Of a DNA stretch of 49,612 nt, positions 30,791 through 39,847 are shown in pieces (within the stretch, counting starts at the first letter, position 1; every line of letters starts with the position of its first letter). A model generated the notes under the pieces. The model did not search any database, was not told the origin of the DNA, and saw only the letters and a list, made by a program, of their open reading frames with translations. Position numbers and translations under genes: made by a program. This DNA is from Psychrobacter sp. UBA3483 (GTDB lineage Bacteria > Pseudomonadota > Gammaproteobacteria > Pseudomonadales > Moraxellaceae). The stretch lies in contig NZ_DFQS01000041.1 in NCBI RefSeq assembly GCF_002377905.1, positions 1-49,612 of the forward strand. Direction: 5' to 3'.

Positions 30791-31232
30791 ATTTTTACTA
30801 GTTAATTTTTAACAATCCTATGCTAGAAACGAGACAGGGAAGCAGAAAACATTTTTTGCTTTCCTTTTGTCGTGCCTGACAATAACGCTACAATAGTTGC
30901 ACAAACTCACCTACAAACATCGCTCTGTGAGAGTTTTAATCGATGTACTACTGAACCCATGCTTATTTAGTTGCTATTCTCCTTTTAGATTTTTATCACT
31001 GACCAGTTCAGCTTATAAAACTCTTTAACCAATCAATCATGATAATCGCTCAATGGTTATCATGATTTTATTTTGTCTATAGGTTTAATGTTAGATATAT
31101 TAAATATATAAATGCAAAATACTAAATGAATTGGTATAGCAATTTTATTTTATACAACAATACTCAACATAATCGTCAAGTTTAAAACCCCTTAAACTGA
31201 CATTATAAGATTGTAAATTAAGGAATGGATTA
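30791..31232. other. AT-rich spacer between two secreted-protein genes
   Basis: This 442-base spacer contains a weak hairpin near 30830-30858 (GGAAGCA / TGCTTTCC) that could end the preceding transcript, although its T run is poor. No gene is seen. An AAGGAATGG site precedes the next ATG. Confidence 0.5.
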
Positions 31233-31679
31233 ATGAAAAAAAGTACTCTATCTTTATCGCTACTTATGGGCGCAGCGCTCACTATCCCAAGTTTGGCTAT
31301 GGCAGCCCCTACTGATAGCGAAGCAGTAGAAGATGCAGCAACAGCAACCACTCTTGAGGCTGAAGGCACTCCTGTCAATGAAACCGCAGCCAGCCAAGCA
31401 AATCCATTTCAGTTAAGCGAAACCCAAACGATCAAAAGAGCCCAGGTTAATAATCTTGCTAGCCAACAGCCAGTGACCACTGAGCTACAAGCTGAGCAAG
31501 CGACAATTCAGAATACCATGCAAGAGGACATGCAGGCGCAACAAGCAGCCATGCAAAACCCAGAAGCAGCAATACAACAACAAGATTTACAACAAGCCAT
31601 GTTAGATGAAGAAGCGGCATTACAAGAAGAAGCGTTATCAGAAAACGAAGAAGATACTGAGCCAGCGCAAGCGCTATAA
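31233..31679 (+). CDS. secreted Gln/Ala/Glu-rich protein, unknown function
   Basis: The 148-residue protein has a clear signal peptide (MKKSTLSLSLLMGAALTIPS, cleavage after AMA). The mature part is acidic and dominated by Ala, Gln, Glu and Thr, with no cysteine. Residues ~85-140 (ELQAEQATIQNT, then AQQAAMQNPEAAIQQQ) would form a long, possibly coiled-coil helix. No family is recognised. It may be a periplasmic helical or disordered protein. It stands alone between its spacer and a strong terminator. Confidence 0.75.
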   Translation: MKKSTLSLSLLMGAALTIPSLAMAAPTDSEAVEDAATATTLEAEGTPVNETAASQANPFQLSETQTIKRAQVNNLASQQPVTTELQAEQATIQNTMQEDMQAQQAAMQNPEAAIQQQDLQQAMLDEEAALQEEALSENEEDTEPAQAL

Positions 31680-31731
31680 ATTATAATTAGCGAAATCAAT
31701 CTTGTAGAGAATCCTCCAATATATTCTCAAT

Positions 31732-31763
31732 AAAAAAGGCAGCCATCTGGCTGCCTTTTTTGG
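31732..31763 (+). terminator. bidirectional terminator between the 31233 gene and tex
   Basis: The stem AAAAAGGCAGCCA / TGGCTGCCTTTTTT with a TC loop lies between convergent genes. Confidence 0.93.
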
Positions 31764-31782
31764 TTAATCGTTATGGTAAATA

Positions 31783-34332
31783 TTATTTTTTCGCTTTAGT
31801 GACGCCAGCTTCTTGCAACAGCGCGCCAAGCGTGCCTATTTTATTAGGTGCTTCCTTACTAGATGCTGCTGCTTTCTCCGCTCTAGGCGCTTTACTGCGG
31901 TTATTGGCGCTGTCTTTATCTTGACGATTGCCACGCGGTTTTGTTGCACGCTTATCAGCCGCTGGACGGTTACTAGCTGGACGATTGCTGCGTGGACGGC
32001 TAGCCTTATCGTCATTACCTGTACCTTCTGCAGTCGACTTCGCAGCTGGGCGTACTGGTTTTTCAGACTCAGGCTTCATACTAAAGCCGATACGGCCGCG
32101 TTTTTCATCGATAGAAATCACACGTACCGAGACGATATCACCGGGCTTAACGCGGTTCATCGGGTCAGCAACGAAGTCATTGGCCATCTGTGAGATATGC
32201 ACCAGACCATCTTGATGGACACCGACATCAACGAAGCAACCAAAGGCTGTGACGTTGGTAACGACGCCTTCAAGCAGCATGCCTTCGCTCAAGTCTTTAA
32301 TACTATTGACGTCTTCACGGAAGTTAGCCGTTTTAAACTCAGGACGTGGGTCGCGTGCAGGCTTGGCAAGCTCTTCAATGATGGCTTTGACACTGATATT
32401 GTCATCGTTAGCAGCAAGCGCCGTGGTATCGATGCTGTTTAGCACGCCATCGTTACCGATAACTTCTGGCAATGCTTTACCGGTTTGCTCAAGTAAACTG
32501 TCAACCAGCGCATAGCTTTCTGGATGCACGCCTGTTGCATCAAGAGGATTGCTACCGCCATGGACGCGTAAGAAACCCGCCGCTTGCTCAAAGGTTTTTA
32601 CCCCTAAGCGTGGGACGTTTTTCAGTGCTTCACGGCTATCAAAGGCACCATGCTCTTTACGATAAGTGACGATTTGCTGGGCGACGTTTTTATTCAAACC
32701 CGCAATATGCGCCAAGATAGCAGGACTTGCGGTATTTACATCAACACCAACGGCGTTCACGCTGTCTTGGGTGACTTTATCTAGACTGTCTGCCAGCTGG
32801 GTTTGATTGACGTCATGCTGATATTGACCAACGCCAATCGCTTTTGGGTCAACTTTAACCAATTCTGATAGCGGATCTTGCAAGCGACGGGCAATAGAAA
32901 CCGCACCGCGTACAGAGACATCTAAAGTAGCAAGCTCATCACTGGCAAGCTCACTCGCTGAATAAACGGATGCGCCTGATTCATTAACGATAACGGCTTT
33001 GGCTTTCAATTCAGCGTTGGCGGCCAAAATCTCTTTAATCATCGCATCTGTTTCGCGGCTCGCCGTACCATTACCGATAGCGACCAAATCAACATTATAA
33101 GTGCTTAATAATTCATCGATGACTTTTTTGGCCTCATCCATCTTATTATCGGGGGCAAACGGATAAACGGTTGCGACGACAGGCTTGTCTTCGCCATCCA
33201 GCATGACATGACCTTGAGCATCGACAATCGCCATTTTAACGCCATGACGGATACCCGGATCAACACCTAAAATCACTTTACGGCCAGCAGGCGCTGCCAT
33301 AAGTAAATGCTGTAAATTATTGGCAAATACATCAATCGCATCGGCTTCAGCGGTCAGACGCTTTTCGGTCAATAAACGATGCTCGATATGCGGACGCCAT
33401 TTTTCTTTCCATAAACTGGTCGCGGCTTCAGTTAAAAACTTTTGACGTTCTGCTGGCGCTTTGGCATCAATCTCAAAATGCTTGACGATTTTTTCGATAA
33501 ATGGCGCGTCTTCGCCTTCGATTTTAAGACCTAAAACGTTTTCTTGGCGACCGCGCAGCATGGCTAATAGGCGATGATTTGGCAGACGCGCCAAGCTTTC
33601 ACTATGTTCAAAGTAATCTTTGAACTTCTCACCAACTTCGCGTTTTTCTTCACTAGCAACGCTCGATACGATACTCGCCGTTTTCGCAAAACCACTGCGT
33701 AGATTATCGAGTAAGTCTAACGCCTGCGTCCATTCATCAACGATGATGGCTTGTACGCCTGCCAATTGCTTGTCGATATCGCTAAAATCAACTTCAATCT
33801 CATTACCGTTATCATCAGAGATAGTAGATTGTACTTGATAGTCGGCCAGCGCCTCTGTCGGTGTAATCTCTTGCGTCAGTATCGCCTGAGCAGCAACGTC
33901 GAGGCCGGCAGAACGTGCTTTGGCCGCTGGTGAACGGCGACGTGGACGGTATGGCAAGTAGATGTCTTCAAGCTCAAGTTTCGACGTCGCATTATCAATA
34001 CGCGTCTGCAGCTCGTCAGTCAAATTACCCTGCGTACTCAGCAGCTCGGTAATTTTGAGGCGACGGGTTGCCATATCCCGCTCATAATTAAGCGACTTCT
34101 CTAAAGCTCGCAGCTGCGCATCGTCAAGATTCTGCGTTTTTTCTTTACGGTAACGGGCAATAAAGGGAACGGTCGCGCCTTCATCGTAAAGTTTGACAAA
34201 CGCATTGACTTGAGCAGTCTTAATGCCAAGCGCGCGAGCAAGCTTGTCGTGAATATTCGCGTGTGTGGTTGCATCCAAAACCTGTGCATTTGTCGAGGTT
34301 TGAGATGGCGTTAAGGTATCAGTGCTACTCAT
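31783..34332 (-). CDS. tex: RNA-binding transcription accessory protein Tex, with a long basic tail
   Basis: Tex is a conserved nucleic-acid-binding protein tied to transcription. The 849 residues show the Tex N-terminal helical domain (TVPFIARYRKEKTQNLDDAQLRALEK near 54-79), the YqgF/RuvX-like domain (352-450, VILGVDPGIRHGVK), helix-hairpin-helix motifs (525-595, VDVNTASPAIL and GAFDSREALKNVPRLG) and an S1 domain (683-753, EGMLLEGVVTNVTAFGCFVDVGV). E. coli Tex has 773 residues; the extra part here is a disordered tail of ~90 residues (760-849) with several Arg-rich patches (RPRSNRPASNR, KPRGNRQDK) and a conserved-looking end NKIGTLGALLQEAG. It is divergent from ompR. Confidence 0.95.
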   Translation of the reverse strand: MSSTDTLTPSQTSTNAQVLDATTHANIHDKLARALGIKTAQVNAFVKLYDEGATVPFIARYRKEKTQNLDDAQLRALEKSLNYERDMATRRLKITELLSTQGNLTDELQTRIDNATSKLELEDIYLPYRPRRRSPAAKARSAGLDVAAQAILTQEITPTEALADYQVQSTISDDNGNEIEVDFSDIDKQLAGVQAIIVDEWTQALDLLDNLRSGFAKTASIVSSVASEEKREVGEKFKDYFEHSESLARLPNHRLLAMLRGRQENVLGLKIEGEDAPFIEKIVKHFEIDAKAPAERQKFLTEAATSLWKEKWRPHIEHRLLTEKRLTAEADAIDVFANNLQHLLMAAPAGRKVILGVDPGIRHGVKMAIVDAQGHVMLDGEDKPVVATVYPFAPDNKMDEAKKVIDELLSTYNVDLVAIGNGTASRETDAMIKEILAANAELKAKAVIVNESGASVYSASELASDELATLDVSVRGAVSIARRLQDPLSELVKVDPKAIGVGQYQHDVNQTQLADSLDKVTQDSVNAVGVDVNTASPAILAHIAGLNKNVAQQIVTYRKEHGAFDSREALKNVPRLGVKTFEQAAGFLRVHGGSNPLDATGVHPESYALVDSLLEQTGKALPEVIGNDGVLNSIDTTALAANDDNISVKAIIEELAKPARDPRPEFKTANFREDVNSIKDLSEGMLLEGVVTNVTAFGCFVDVGVHQDGLVHISQMANDFVADPMNRVKPGDIVSVRVISIDEKRGRIGFSMKPESEKPVRPAAKSTAEGTGNDDKASRPRSNRPASNRPAADKRATKPRGNRQDKDSANNRSKAPRAEKAAASSKEAPNKIGTLGALLQEAGVTKAKK

Positions 34333-34757
34333 AGACGTATCAATCGTTGAGAAATGTAGTTTTGCATTATAGCAAAAGCTGCATGAATAAAAATCCTTTT
34401 TATCTTTTCGTTATTTATCGCCTGTTTTATGGTAAAAATCGTCTGATATCGTCCGTTCTCACGCCTTGTTAAACAAACGCATACAGCATTTAGCATTATC
34501 ATTGATGCAATTATTACAGCAATCTTATACACTAAAGTCTTAACCGCACAAATATTGCAGTTTACTACTGTACTGAACACTAGTTTGTTATATTTATTTA
34601 TTTTTAGCAATCGATGGAATGGTTTTTAGCTAGCAGCACTAATATTGTTACCTTTATGGATGCTTTCCTGAATTCTATTTTTATTAACAAAGATATTCAC
34701 CCTTGTATTTTCAATCATAATTTCTACCAATAATAATTTTTATAAGAGGATGACTGT
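34333..34757. other. divergent spacer between tex and ompR
   Basis: This 425-base AT-rich spacer contains the promoters of tex and ompR. An AGAGGATGA site is placed just ahead of ompR. In E. coli greB lies between tex and ompR; no greB or remnant of it is seen here. No other gene was found. Confidence 0.55.
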
Positions 34758-35516
34758 ATGACAGATAACAACAGCCCTGACACCTTAAACCAGCGCATTT
34801 TGGTCGTTGATGACGATGCCCGCTTGCGCTCTTTATTACAACGTTTTCTAGAAGACGATGGTTTTGTCGTTCGTACCGCTCATGATGGCAATCAGATGGA
34901 CAAATTGATGCAACGTGAGCTGTTTTCATTGGTGGTATTGGATTTGATGCTACCAGGCGAAGATGGTATTAGTATCTGTAAGCGCTTGCGCGAAGACAAT
35001 GGTGATATTCCGATTATCATGCTTACTGCTAAAGGTGGCGATGCCGATCGTATCGCTGGCCTTGAAGCCGGCGCTGATGACTATCTGCCAAAGCCATTTA
35101 ACCCAAAAGAGCTATTGGCCCGTATCAAAGCGGTGCTGCGTCGTCAAAATCGTGAGCTACCGGGTGCGCCAAGTCATCAGCTAGAAGTGGTTGAGTTTGG
35201 ACCATGGACGCTTGATTTATCGACCCGTACCCTTAAACGCGATGGCAATGTGGTCACTTTGACGACCGGTGAGTTTTCAGTATTAAAAGCCTTGGTACAG
35301 CATCCACGTGAGCCATTAACACGTGATAAACTGATGAACCTAGCCCGTGGTCGTGAATGGGGCGCGATGGAGCGTTCTATCGATGTACAAGTATCACGTT
35401 TGCGCCGCCTGATTGAAGACAATCCTTCACAAGCGCGTTATATCCAAACTGTTTGGGGTGTCGGTTATGTATTCGTACCCGATGAAGCAGAAGTTGAAGC
35501 GGCTAAAAGTGAATAG
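34758..35516 (+). CDS. ompR: OmpR-type osmoregulatory response regulator
   Basis: The receiver domain has the acidic pair Asp18/Asp19 (LVVDDD), phosphorylation site Asp62 (VLDLMLPGEDG) and Lys112 (DYLPKPFNP). The C-terminal winged helix (about 145-245) includes LTTGEFSVLKALVQHPREPLTRDKLM and the SIDVQVSRLRRLIEDNPSQARYIQTVWGVGYVFVPD pattern, with RxxxEWGAMERSIDV being OmpR-specific (E. coli: GREYSAMERSIDV). So this is OmpR rather than a generic family member. A terminator follows 36 bases after the stop, and no envZ-like kinase is next to it. The position beside tex is as in E. coli (tex-greB-ompR-envZ) with greB missing. Confidence 0.93.
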   Translation: MTDNNSPDTLNQRILVVDDDARLRSLLQRFLEDDGFVVRTAHDGNQMDKLMQRELFSLVVLDLMLPGEDGISICKRLREDNGDIPIIMLTAKGGDADRIAGLEAGADDYLPKPFNPKELLARIKAVLRRQNRELPGAPSHQLEVVEFGPWTLDLSTRTLKRDGNVVTLTTGEFSVLKALVQHPREPLTRDKLMNLARGREWGAMERSIDVQVSRLRRLIEDNPSQARYIQTVWGVGYVFVPDEAEVEAAKSE

Positions 35517-35551
35517 CTTTAGCATTCAATGTTGATACTATTTAATGCCAT

Positions 35552-35587
35552 AAAAAAGCCCTGCAATTAATATGCAGGGCTTTTTTA
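35552..35587 (+). terminator. bidirectional terminator after ompR
   Basis: The stem AAAAAAGCCCTGCA / TGCAGGGCTTTTTT with a 7-base loop lies between ompR and the convergent zinc-finger gene. Confidence 0.95.
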
Positions 35588-35631
35588 TTTTTCTAACTAT
35601 TGGTTTAATGCTAAATACTTAGTGCATAAAA

Positions 35632-35898
35632 CTAACGTAATTGACTGTCCTTACTACCGCGGCGATTAAATAGCTCAGTTGCCTTTGCTTCTTTTTCAAG
35701 CTCAGACTGACAGCTAACGCAGTGCTGCACACCCGGCACGGCAATACGCCGCGCTTCTGGAATCGGGTTGCCACACTCATCGCAAAACTCAGCGCTTTCA
35801 CCCGTTGGCAGCGCACGCCGTGCGCGCTCTAGGGCATCATTGACAGTCGCATCCATTTGTTCATGCTCTGCCCCATCTCTTGACCAGCCACCTGCCAT
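35632..35898 (-). CDS. DksA/TraR C4-type zinc-finger protein (YbiI-like)
   Basis: The 88-residue protein has the TraR/DksA zinc finger with Cys39, Cys42, Cys60 and Cys63 (FCDECGNPIPEAR... QHCVSC) and the YbiI-type N terminus MAGGWSRDGAEHEQMD. It lacks the long coiled coil of DksA, so it is not DksA itself. Small members can bind RNA polymerase, but the function of YbiI is unknown. A TAGGAT site precedes the ATG. It stands alone. Confidence 0.93.
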   Translation of the reverse strand: MAGGWSRDGAEHEQMDATVNDALERARRALPTGESAEFCDECGNPIPEARRIAVPGVQHCVSCQSELEKEAKATELFNRRGSKDSQLR

Positions 35899-36060
35899 AA
35901 TCTTATCCTATTTTTTATTAATGCTATTTAGGTTTTAATTGATAAAAGTCTTTAATAACAAATAGATGGGGCTTCATAACGCTTATTTCAACAAATAAGT
36001 GCTTTTATAAGTGCAATCAATGGCCATAAAAATAGCGGGCAGTAAGATAACAAGTGACGA

Positions 36061-36897
36061 TTAGTCTTTTGGTTGTAGCTCAACCACTTGACCGCGCACG
36101 CCGATGCTTTCATCACTCATCAAAAACACATAGCCGCCCATAATATCTTCTGGTGTTTTTAGGCTCATCGGATTTTCACCGGGAAAAGCATGAGCGCGCA
36201 TATTGGTACGGGTGCCGCCGGGGTTGATGCAATTAAAGCGTAAATTGGTGGTATTTTGCGTTTCTTGGGTAAAGATATCACTCATGCCTTCTACCGCTTG
36301 CTTGGACAGTGCATAGGCACCCCAAAACGCGCGCGGATGAGTGCCAACGCTACTAGAGGTAAAGACGATAGAACCATGGGCGGCATCTTTAAGCAGCGGC
36401 AGCAGGGCTTGGGTGAGCATAAAGGTAGAGGTAAAGTTGACCTTCATCACCTGAGCAAACATATCGACATCGTACATCTCAAGCGGTGTCAAAGAACCTA
36501 GCATGCCAGCATTGTGCAATACCCCATCGAGCTGGCCGACTTCTTTTGCTATCAAATTCTCTAGCGTTTGCATCTCAGCATAAGTTGCGCCTTCAAGATT
36601 CATCGGTAGCATGGCAGGCTGCTTGCCGCCAAAGCTTTCGATTTCATCATAAACGTATTCAAGTTTGCTACTGGTACGCCCCAACAATAACACCGTCGCA
36701 CCATAACGGGCATAGGTCAAGGCGGCAACACGGCCGATACCATCACCAGCACCCGTGACCAAAATTGTTTTACCATCTAAGCAGTTATCAGGCGGTATAA
36801 AATTACGAATATCATCGTGCGATACAGATGGTACAGAATTTTGCGCAGCTGCTTGATTGGTTTGCTGCGGCGTTGGCGGATTAGTATTGTCACTCAT
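36061..36897 (-). CDS. yciK: short-chain dehydrogenase YciK
   Basis: YciK is an uncharacterised SDR oxidoreductase. The NAD(P) loop is VTGAGDGIGRVAAL, followed by NNAG-like HNAGMLG, TSSSVGTHPRAFWGAYALSKQAVEGM with the catalytic Ser/Tyr/Lys, and CINPGGTRTNMRA. From the ATG at 36897 there are 278 residues (a GTG four codons upstream is also possible); the first ~35 residues are a Pro/Gln/Asn-rich extension. It is the third gene of the minus-strand run ubiG-mupP-yciK, an order shared with pseudomonads. The gap to mupP is 94 bases. The substrate is unknown. Confidence 0.9.
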   Translation of the reverse strand: MSDNTNPPTPQQTNQAAAQNSVPSVSHDDIRNFIPPDNCLDGKTILVTGAGDGIGRVAALTYARYGATVLLLGRTSSKLEYVYDEIESFGGKQPAMLPMNLEGATYAEMQTLENLIAKEVGQLDGVLHNAGMLGSLTPLEMYDVDMFAQVMKVNFTSTFMLTQALLPLLKDAAHGSIVFTSSSVGTHPRAFWGAYALSKQAVEGMSDIFTQETQNTTNLRFNCINPGGTRTNMRAHAFPGENPMSLKTPEDIMGGYVFLMSDESIGVRGQVVELQPKD

Positions 36898-36991
36898 GGC
36901 ATTACTCACTGCTTATTATTTGATGATTTAATAGGTAGGATGCTTATTAGCTATCTTGATAAATGGCTTATTTGCTTTATAAGCATTTATT

Positions 36992-37702
36992 TTATAAATA
37001 GTCAAACTTACCTGAAGAAAGTAAAAGCTTACTCAACTCTTTAGGGGTATCAGTAATATAGTCAGCGCCCCATTTCTTTAAGTTTTTTTGATCTTCAGGC
37101 GGGATATAACCATAGGCGGCTAAAATGGTTGTCATACCAGCGGCGTTGCCCGCTTCGATATCGCGTATATGGTCACCAATATAAAGCACGCTTTCAGCAG
37201 CACCGCGCGGGATAGCGAGTTTTTCCAACGCCATATACATCGGCTCTGGATCTGGCTTAGAGCGTGATACATCGTCAGGACAAACCAAAACCGAGCAGCG
37301 CTCGTCTAACTGCATTTTTTCTAACAAAAGCTCTGCTAAATAGCGCGGTTTATTGGTGACAATTCCCCATGGTACGCCTTTATCCTCTAAGGTATGCAGC
37401 ACCTCTTCAAGCTCGCTAAAGACACAGCTATCGACGCATATATCAGCTTCATAATCGTCTAAAAACTGCTGACGAAACTCCTGCAACGCCTCTTCACTAA
37501 CCTCAAGTTGGCCGTTATGACGCAGCATCAAGCGTACCATCGACGAAGCGCCTGCGGAAACTTGCTCACGAATCTCAGCTTCAGGTGGCGCTTGCCAATC
37601 ATTCTCGCCGCTCATTTTACCAATAATCCGGACGAAATCGGCGGCAGTGTCGATTAACGTCCCATCAAGGTCGAACAAGACAGCTTTTACAAATTGACTC
37701 AT
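36992..37702 (-). CDS. mupP: N-acetylmuramic acid 6-phosphate phosphatase MupP (Gph-like HAD)
   Basis: This HAD-superfamily phosphatase has FDLDGTLIDTAADF (motif I, Asp11/Asp13), VTNKPRYLAE (motif II), RSKPDPEPMYMAL with the motif III lysine, and YIGDHIRDIEAGNAAGM (motif IV). Such proteins are often called phosphoglycolate phosphatase (Gph). However the position between ubiG and yciK and the SKPDPEP / GDxxRDIEAG...YGYI pattern match MupP of Pseudomonas, which dephosphorylates MurNAc 6-phosphate in the recycling route that bypasses de novo UDP-MurNAc synthesis and gives intrinsic fosfomycin tolerance. I favour MupP; Gph activity is the alternative. 236 residues, usual length is about 220-230. 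Confidence 0.82.
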   Translation of the reverse strand: MSQFVKAVLFDLDGTLIDTAADFVRIIGKMSGENDWQAPPEAEIREQVSAGASSMVRLMLRHNGQLEVSEEALQEFRQQFLDDYEADICVDSCVFSELEEVLHTLEDKGVPWGIVTNKPRYLAELLLEKMQLDERCSVLVCPDDVSRSKPDPEPMYMALEKLAIPRGAAESVLYIGDHIRDIEAGNAAGMTTILAAYGYIPPEDQKNLKKWGADYITDTPKELSKLLLSSGKFDYL

Positions 37703-37776
37703 AACAGGCGCTCTTAATATTAATTTAAAACATGGATTTAAAAGATAGTTAAAAAAGGAATACTTATAAAAAAAAT

Positions 37777-38646
37777 TTACGACAGTGGTTTTTGTACCGC
37801 CATCATATAATTGACATCGACGTTTTGCGCCAACCAGTAGCGTTTGGTCAACGGATTATAATGCAAACCAATGATATCTTGACGGCTAAAGCCTGCATTA
37901 ATCGCCATTTTATCCAATTCAGCTGGGGTAATAAATTTGGCGTAATCATGGGTGCCGCGATCAAGCAGACGCAATACATACTCGGCGCCAACGATAGCAA
38001 ATAGGTAGGATTTAGGGTTGCGATTAATGGTCGAGAGCACGCAAACGCCGCCTGGCGCTAGTAGCTTAAAACATGCCTCGACGATGGCAGTTGGGTCTGG
38101 TACGTGCTCGAGCATCTCCATACAAGTGACCACATCGAACTGACCGGCATGGCTTTCAGCCAATTGCTCAATCGGAATGTGCTGATAACGCAAGGTATCA
38201 TTTAAATTGCTTTGCTCAGCATGTAAGGCCGCTGCTTTGAGATTTTCTGTACCAAGGTCAATACCGGTGACATCAGCGCCGCGTCGCGCCATTGATTCTG
38301 ACAAGATACCGCCGCCGCAACCGACATCTAAGACTTTTTTACCGGCCAAGCCCATCTCTGCGGATTTACTGCTATCGGCACTCATAAAGCCGCGCTTGAC
38401 GTTGTCTTCTATCCAATTAAGACGTAGCGGATTGATTTCGTGTAAGGTGGCAAATGCGCCGGTTTTATTCCACCACTCGCTCGCCAAATTGTTGAATTTT
38501 TCTACTTCGCTGGCATCAACGTTGATCGCCGTATTTTGGTTAAATTCGCTAGCAGCCATAATAGCATTGCTAGAATCGCTAATACGGTCAGTAGGATGGT
38601 TTTGTTGATGTTTCATAGGCTGCGCAGAAGGTAAAACTTGGCTCAT
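37777..38646 (-). CDS. ubiG: ubiquinone biosynthesis O-methyltransferase
   Basis: UbiG performs both O-methylations of ubiquinone synthesis. The SAM loop is KKVLDVGCGGGILSESMARRGADVTGID, then VTCMEMLEHVPDP and VLSTINRNPKSYLFAI, all family signatures, and NVDASEVEKFNNLASEWW at the domain start. The protein has 289 residues; the first ~42 form a Ser/Asn/Gln-rich extension compared with E. coli (240). The start at 38646 is backed by AAAGGA 9 bases upstream. It leads the ubiG-mupP-yciK run (74 bases to mupP). Confidence 0.96.
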   Translation of the reverse strand: MSQVLPSAQPMKHQQNHPTDRISDSSNAIMAASEFNQNTAINVDASEVEKFNNLASEWWNKTGAFATLHEINPLRLNWIEDNVKRGFMSADSSKSAEMGLAGKKVLDVGCGGGILSESMARRGADVTGIDLGTENLKAAALHAEQSNLNDTLRYQHIPIEQLAESHAGQFDVVTCMEMLEHVPDPTAIVEACFKLLAPGGVCVLSTINRNPKSYLFAIVGAEYVLRLLDRGTHDYAKFITPAELDKMAINAGFSRQDIIGLHYNPLTKRYWLAQNVDVNYMMAVQKPLS

Positions 38647-39106
38647 AGGATTTTTCCTTTATCGGCATTATAGTTATTATCGGGGAGTATGAAGTATGAT
38701 GCTACGCTCAATATTAGCATGAGAGCAGCAACTTTGTCGTGAGTACATCGTCACCGTTTGTGAAACGCGCAAATTATAGCGCCATGAGTCGGTTATTTTT
38801 AACTGTAAAACATTTTGCTTAATGACTTTGGCTTAACACTAGGCAGGAATTTAAGGCATAAAATAAGCGCAAAACCATCAGTAAGATACCTTAAATAATA
38901 GCTCACAGCTTTACAACCGTTAGTTAAGAATCGGGTTCACAACTATGGGCATTTTACGCTATTATAGGCAGTAGTCTATAAAAGGTTGATTTGGGCGACG
39001 CATTGCTGCTTAACCACGTAAAACCTATATACAAATGCGCTAAATGACTGCTGAATCGAACCTTCTGAAACAACCATTCTGAATCTCGACACCTCAAGGA
39101 AAAAGT
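38647..39106. other. divergent spacer between ubiG and dsbA
   Basis: This 460-base spacer contains the promoters of ubiG and dsbA. A minus-strand open frame that overlaps the dsbA start (38954-39172) has no site or domain and is rejected. A CAAGGAAAAAG site precedes the dsbA ATG. No RNA gene was seen. Confidence 0.5.
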
Positions 39107-39727
39107 ATGAAACGTATCATCGCATTGACTGGTTTGGCTTGTGCTATTGGGCTTGCCAATATGGGCGCACAAGCTGCCAATTATGTCGCAGGAAAAGACT
39201 ACCGCGTGCTAGACAATCCAGAAAAAATCAGCGGTGATGCCATCATTGTGCGTGAATTTTTTTGGTATGGCTGCCCGCATTGTAACGTCCTGAATCCGCA
39301 TATGGAAAAATGGGCAAAAACCAAAGATAAAGATGTGGTATTTTTCAAAACTCCAGCGGCGCTAAACCCTGTTTGGGAGGCCAGCGCTCGTGGTTTCTAC
39401 GCCGCTCAGCTTTTGGGTTATGAAGACAAAACCCATGATGCGCTATTTGATGCGGTGCATAAAGACGGCAAACAGTTATTTGATCAAGCGTCACTAAGCA
39501 AATGGTATGCGTCACAAGGCGTCAATGAAAAGAAATTCAATAGCCTTTATAACTCGTTTGCCGTTGGCACAAAAATTGGTCGCTCACAGGCAGGTGCTAA
39601 GCGTTATCAGCTTTCAGGCGTACCAGCGGTGGTTGTCCATGGTAAGTATGTGGTCACGGGTGAAAGCGCCACTGTTCCTAAAGTAGTTGATTATCTGGTT
39701 GATAAAGTACGCGCCGAGAAAAAATAA
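39107..39727 (+). CDS. dsbA: periplasmic thiol:disulfide oxidoreductase DsbA
   Basis: DsbA introduces disulfide bonds into periplasmic proteins. A signal peptide ends at GAQA (about residue 23). The catalytic motif Cys56-Pro-His-Cys59 lies in FFWYGCPHCN, and the cis-proline loop is SGVPAVVVHGKY. The 206 residues match E. coli DsbA (208). An AAGGAAAAAG site lies before the ATG. It stands alone, with a very strong terminator. dsbB is not in the window. Confidence 0.97.
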   Translation: MKRIIALTGLACAIGLANMGAQAANYVAGKDYRVLDNPEKISGDAIIVREFFWYGCPHCNVLNPHMEKWAKTKDKDVVFFKTPAALNPVWEASARGFYAAQLLGYEDKTHDALFDAVHKDGKQLFDQASLSKWYASQGVNEKKFNSLYNSFAVGTKIGRSQAGAKRYQLSGVPAVVVHGKYVVTGESATVPKVVDYLVDKVRAEKK

Positions 39728-39767
39728 TTTAAGATGAATGAGTGCTTAAAGAAATACACGTTTATTA

Positions 39768-39807
39768 GCAGGCAAAAAGCCAATCAAACGATTGGCTTTT
39801 TGCCTGC
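39768..39807 (+). terminator. perfect long hairpin, bidirectional terminator between dsbA and yjgA
   Basis: An 18-pair perfect stem, GCAGGCAAAAAGCCAATC / GATTGGCTTTTTGCCTGC, surrounds an AAAC loop. The A/T runs that serve as the U-tract lie inside the stem, a common form for terminators shared by convergent genes. Confidence 0.85.
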
Positions 39808-39847
39808 GTTATGGGCTATGAGCTGTTATTAACGCTAATATAAATCG

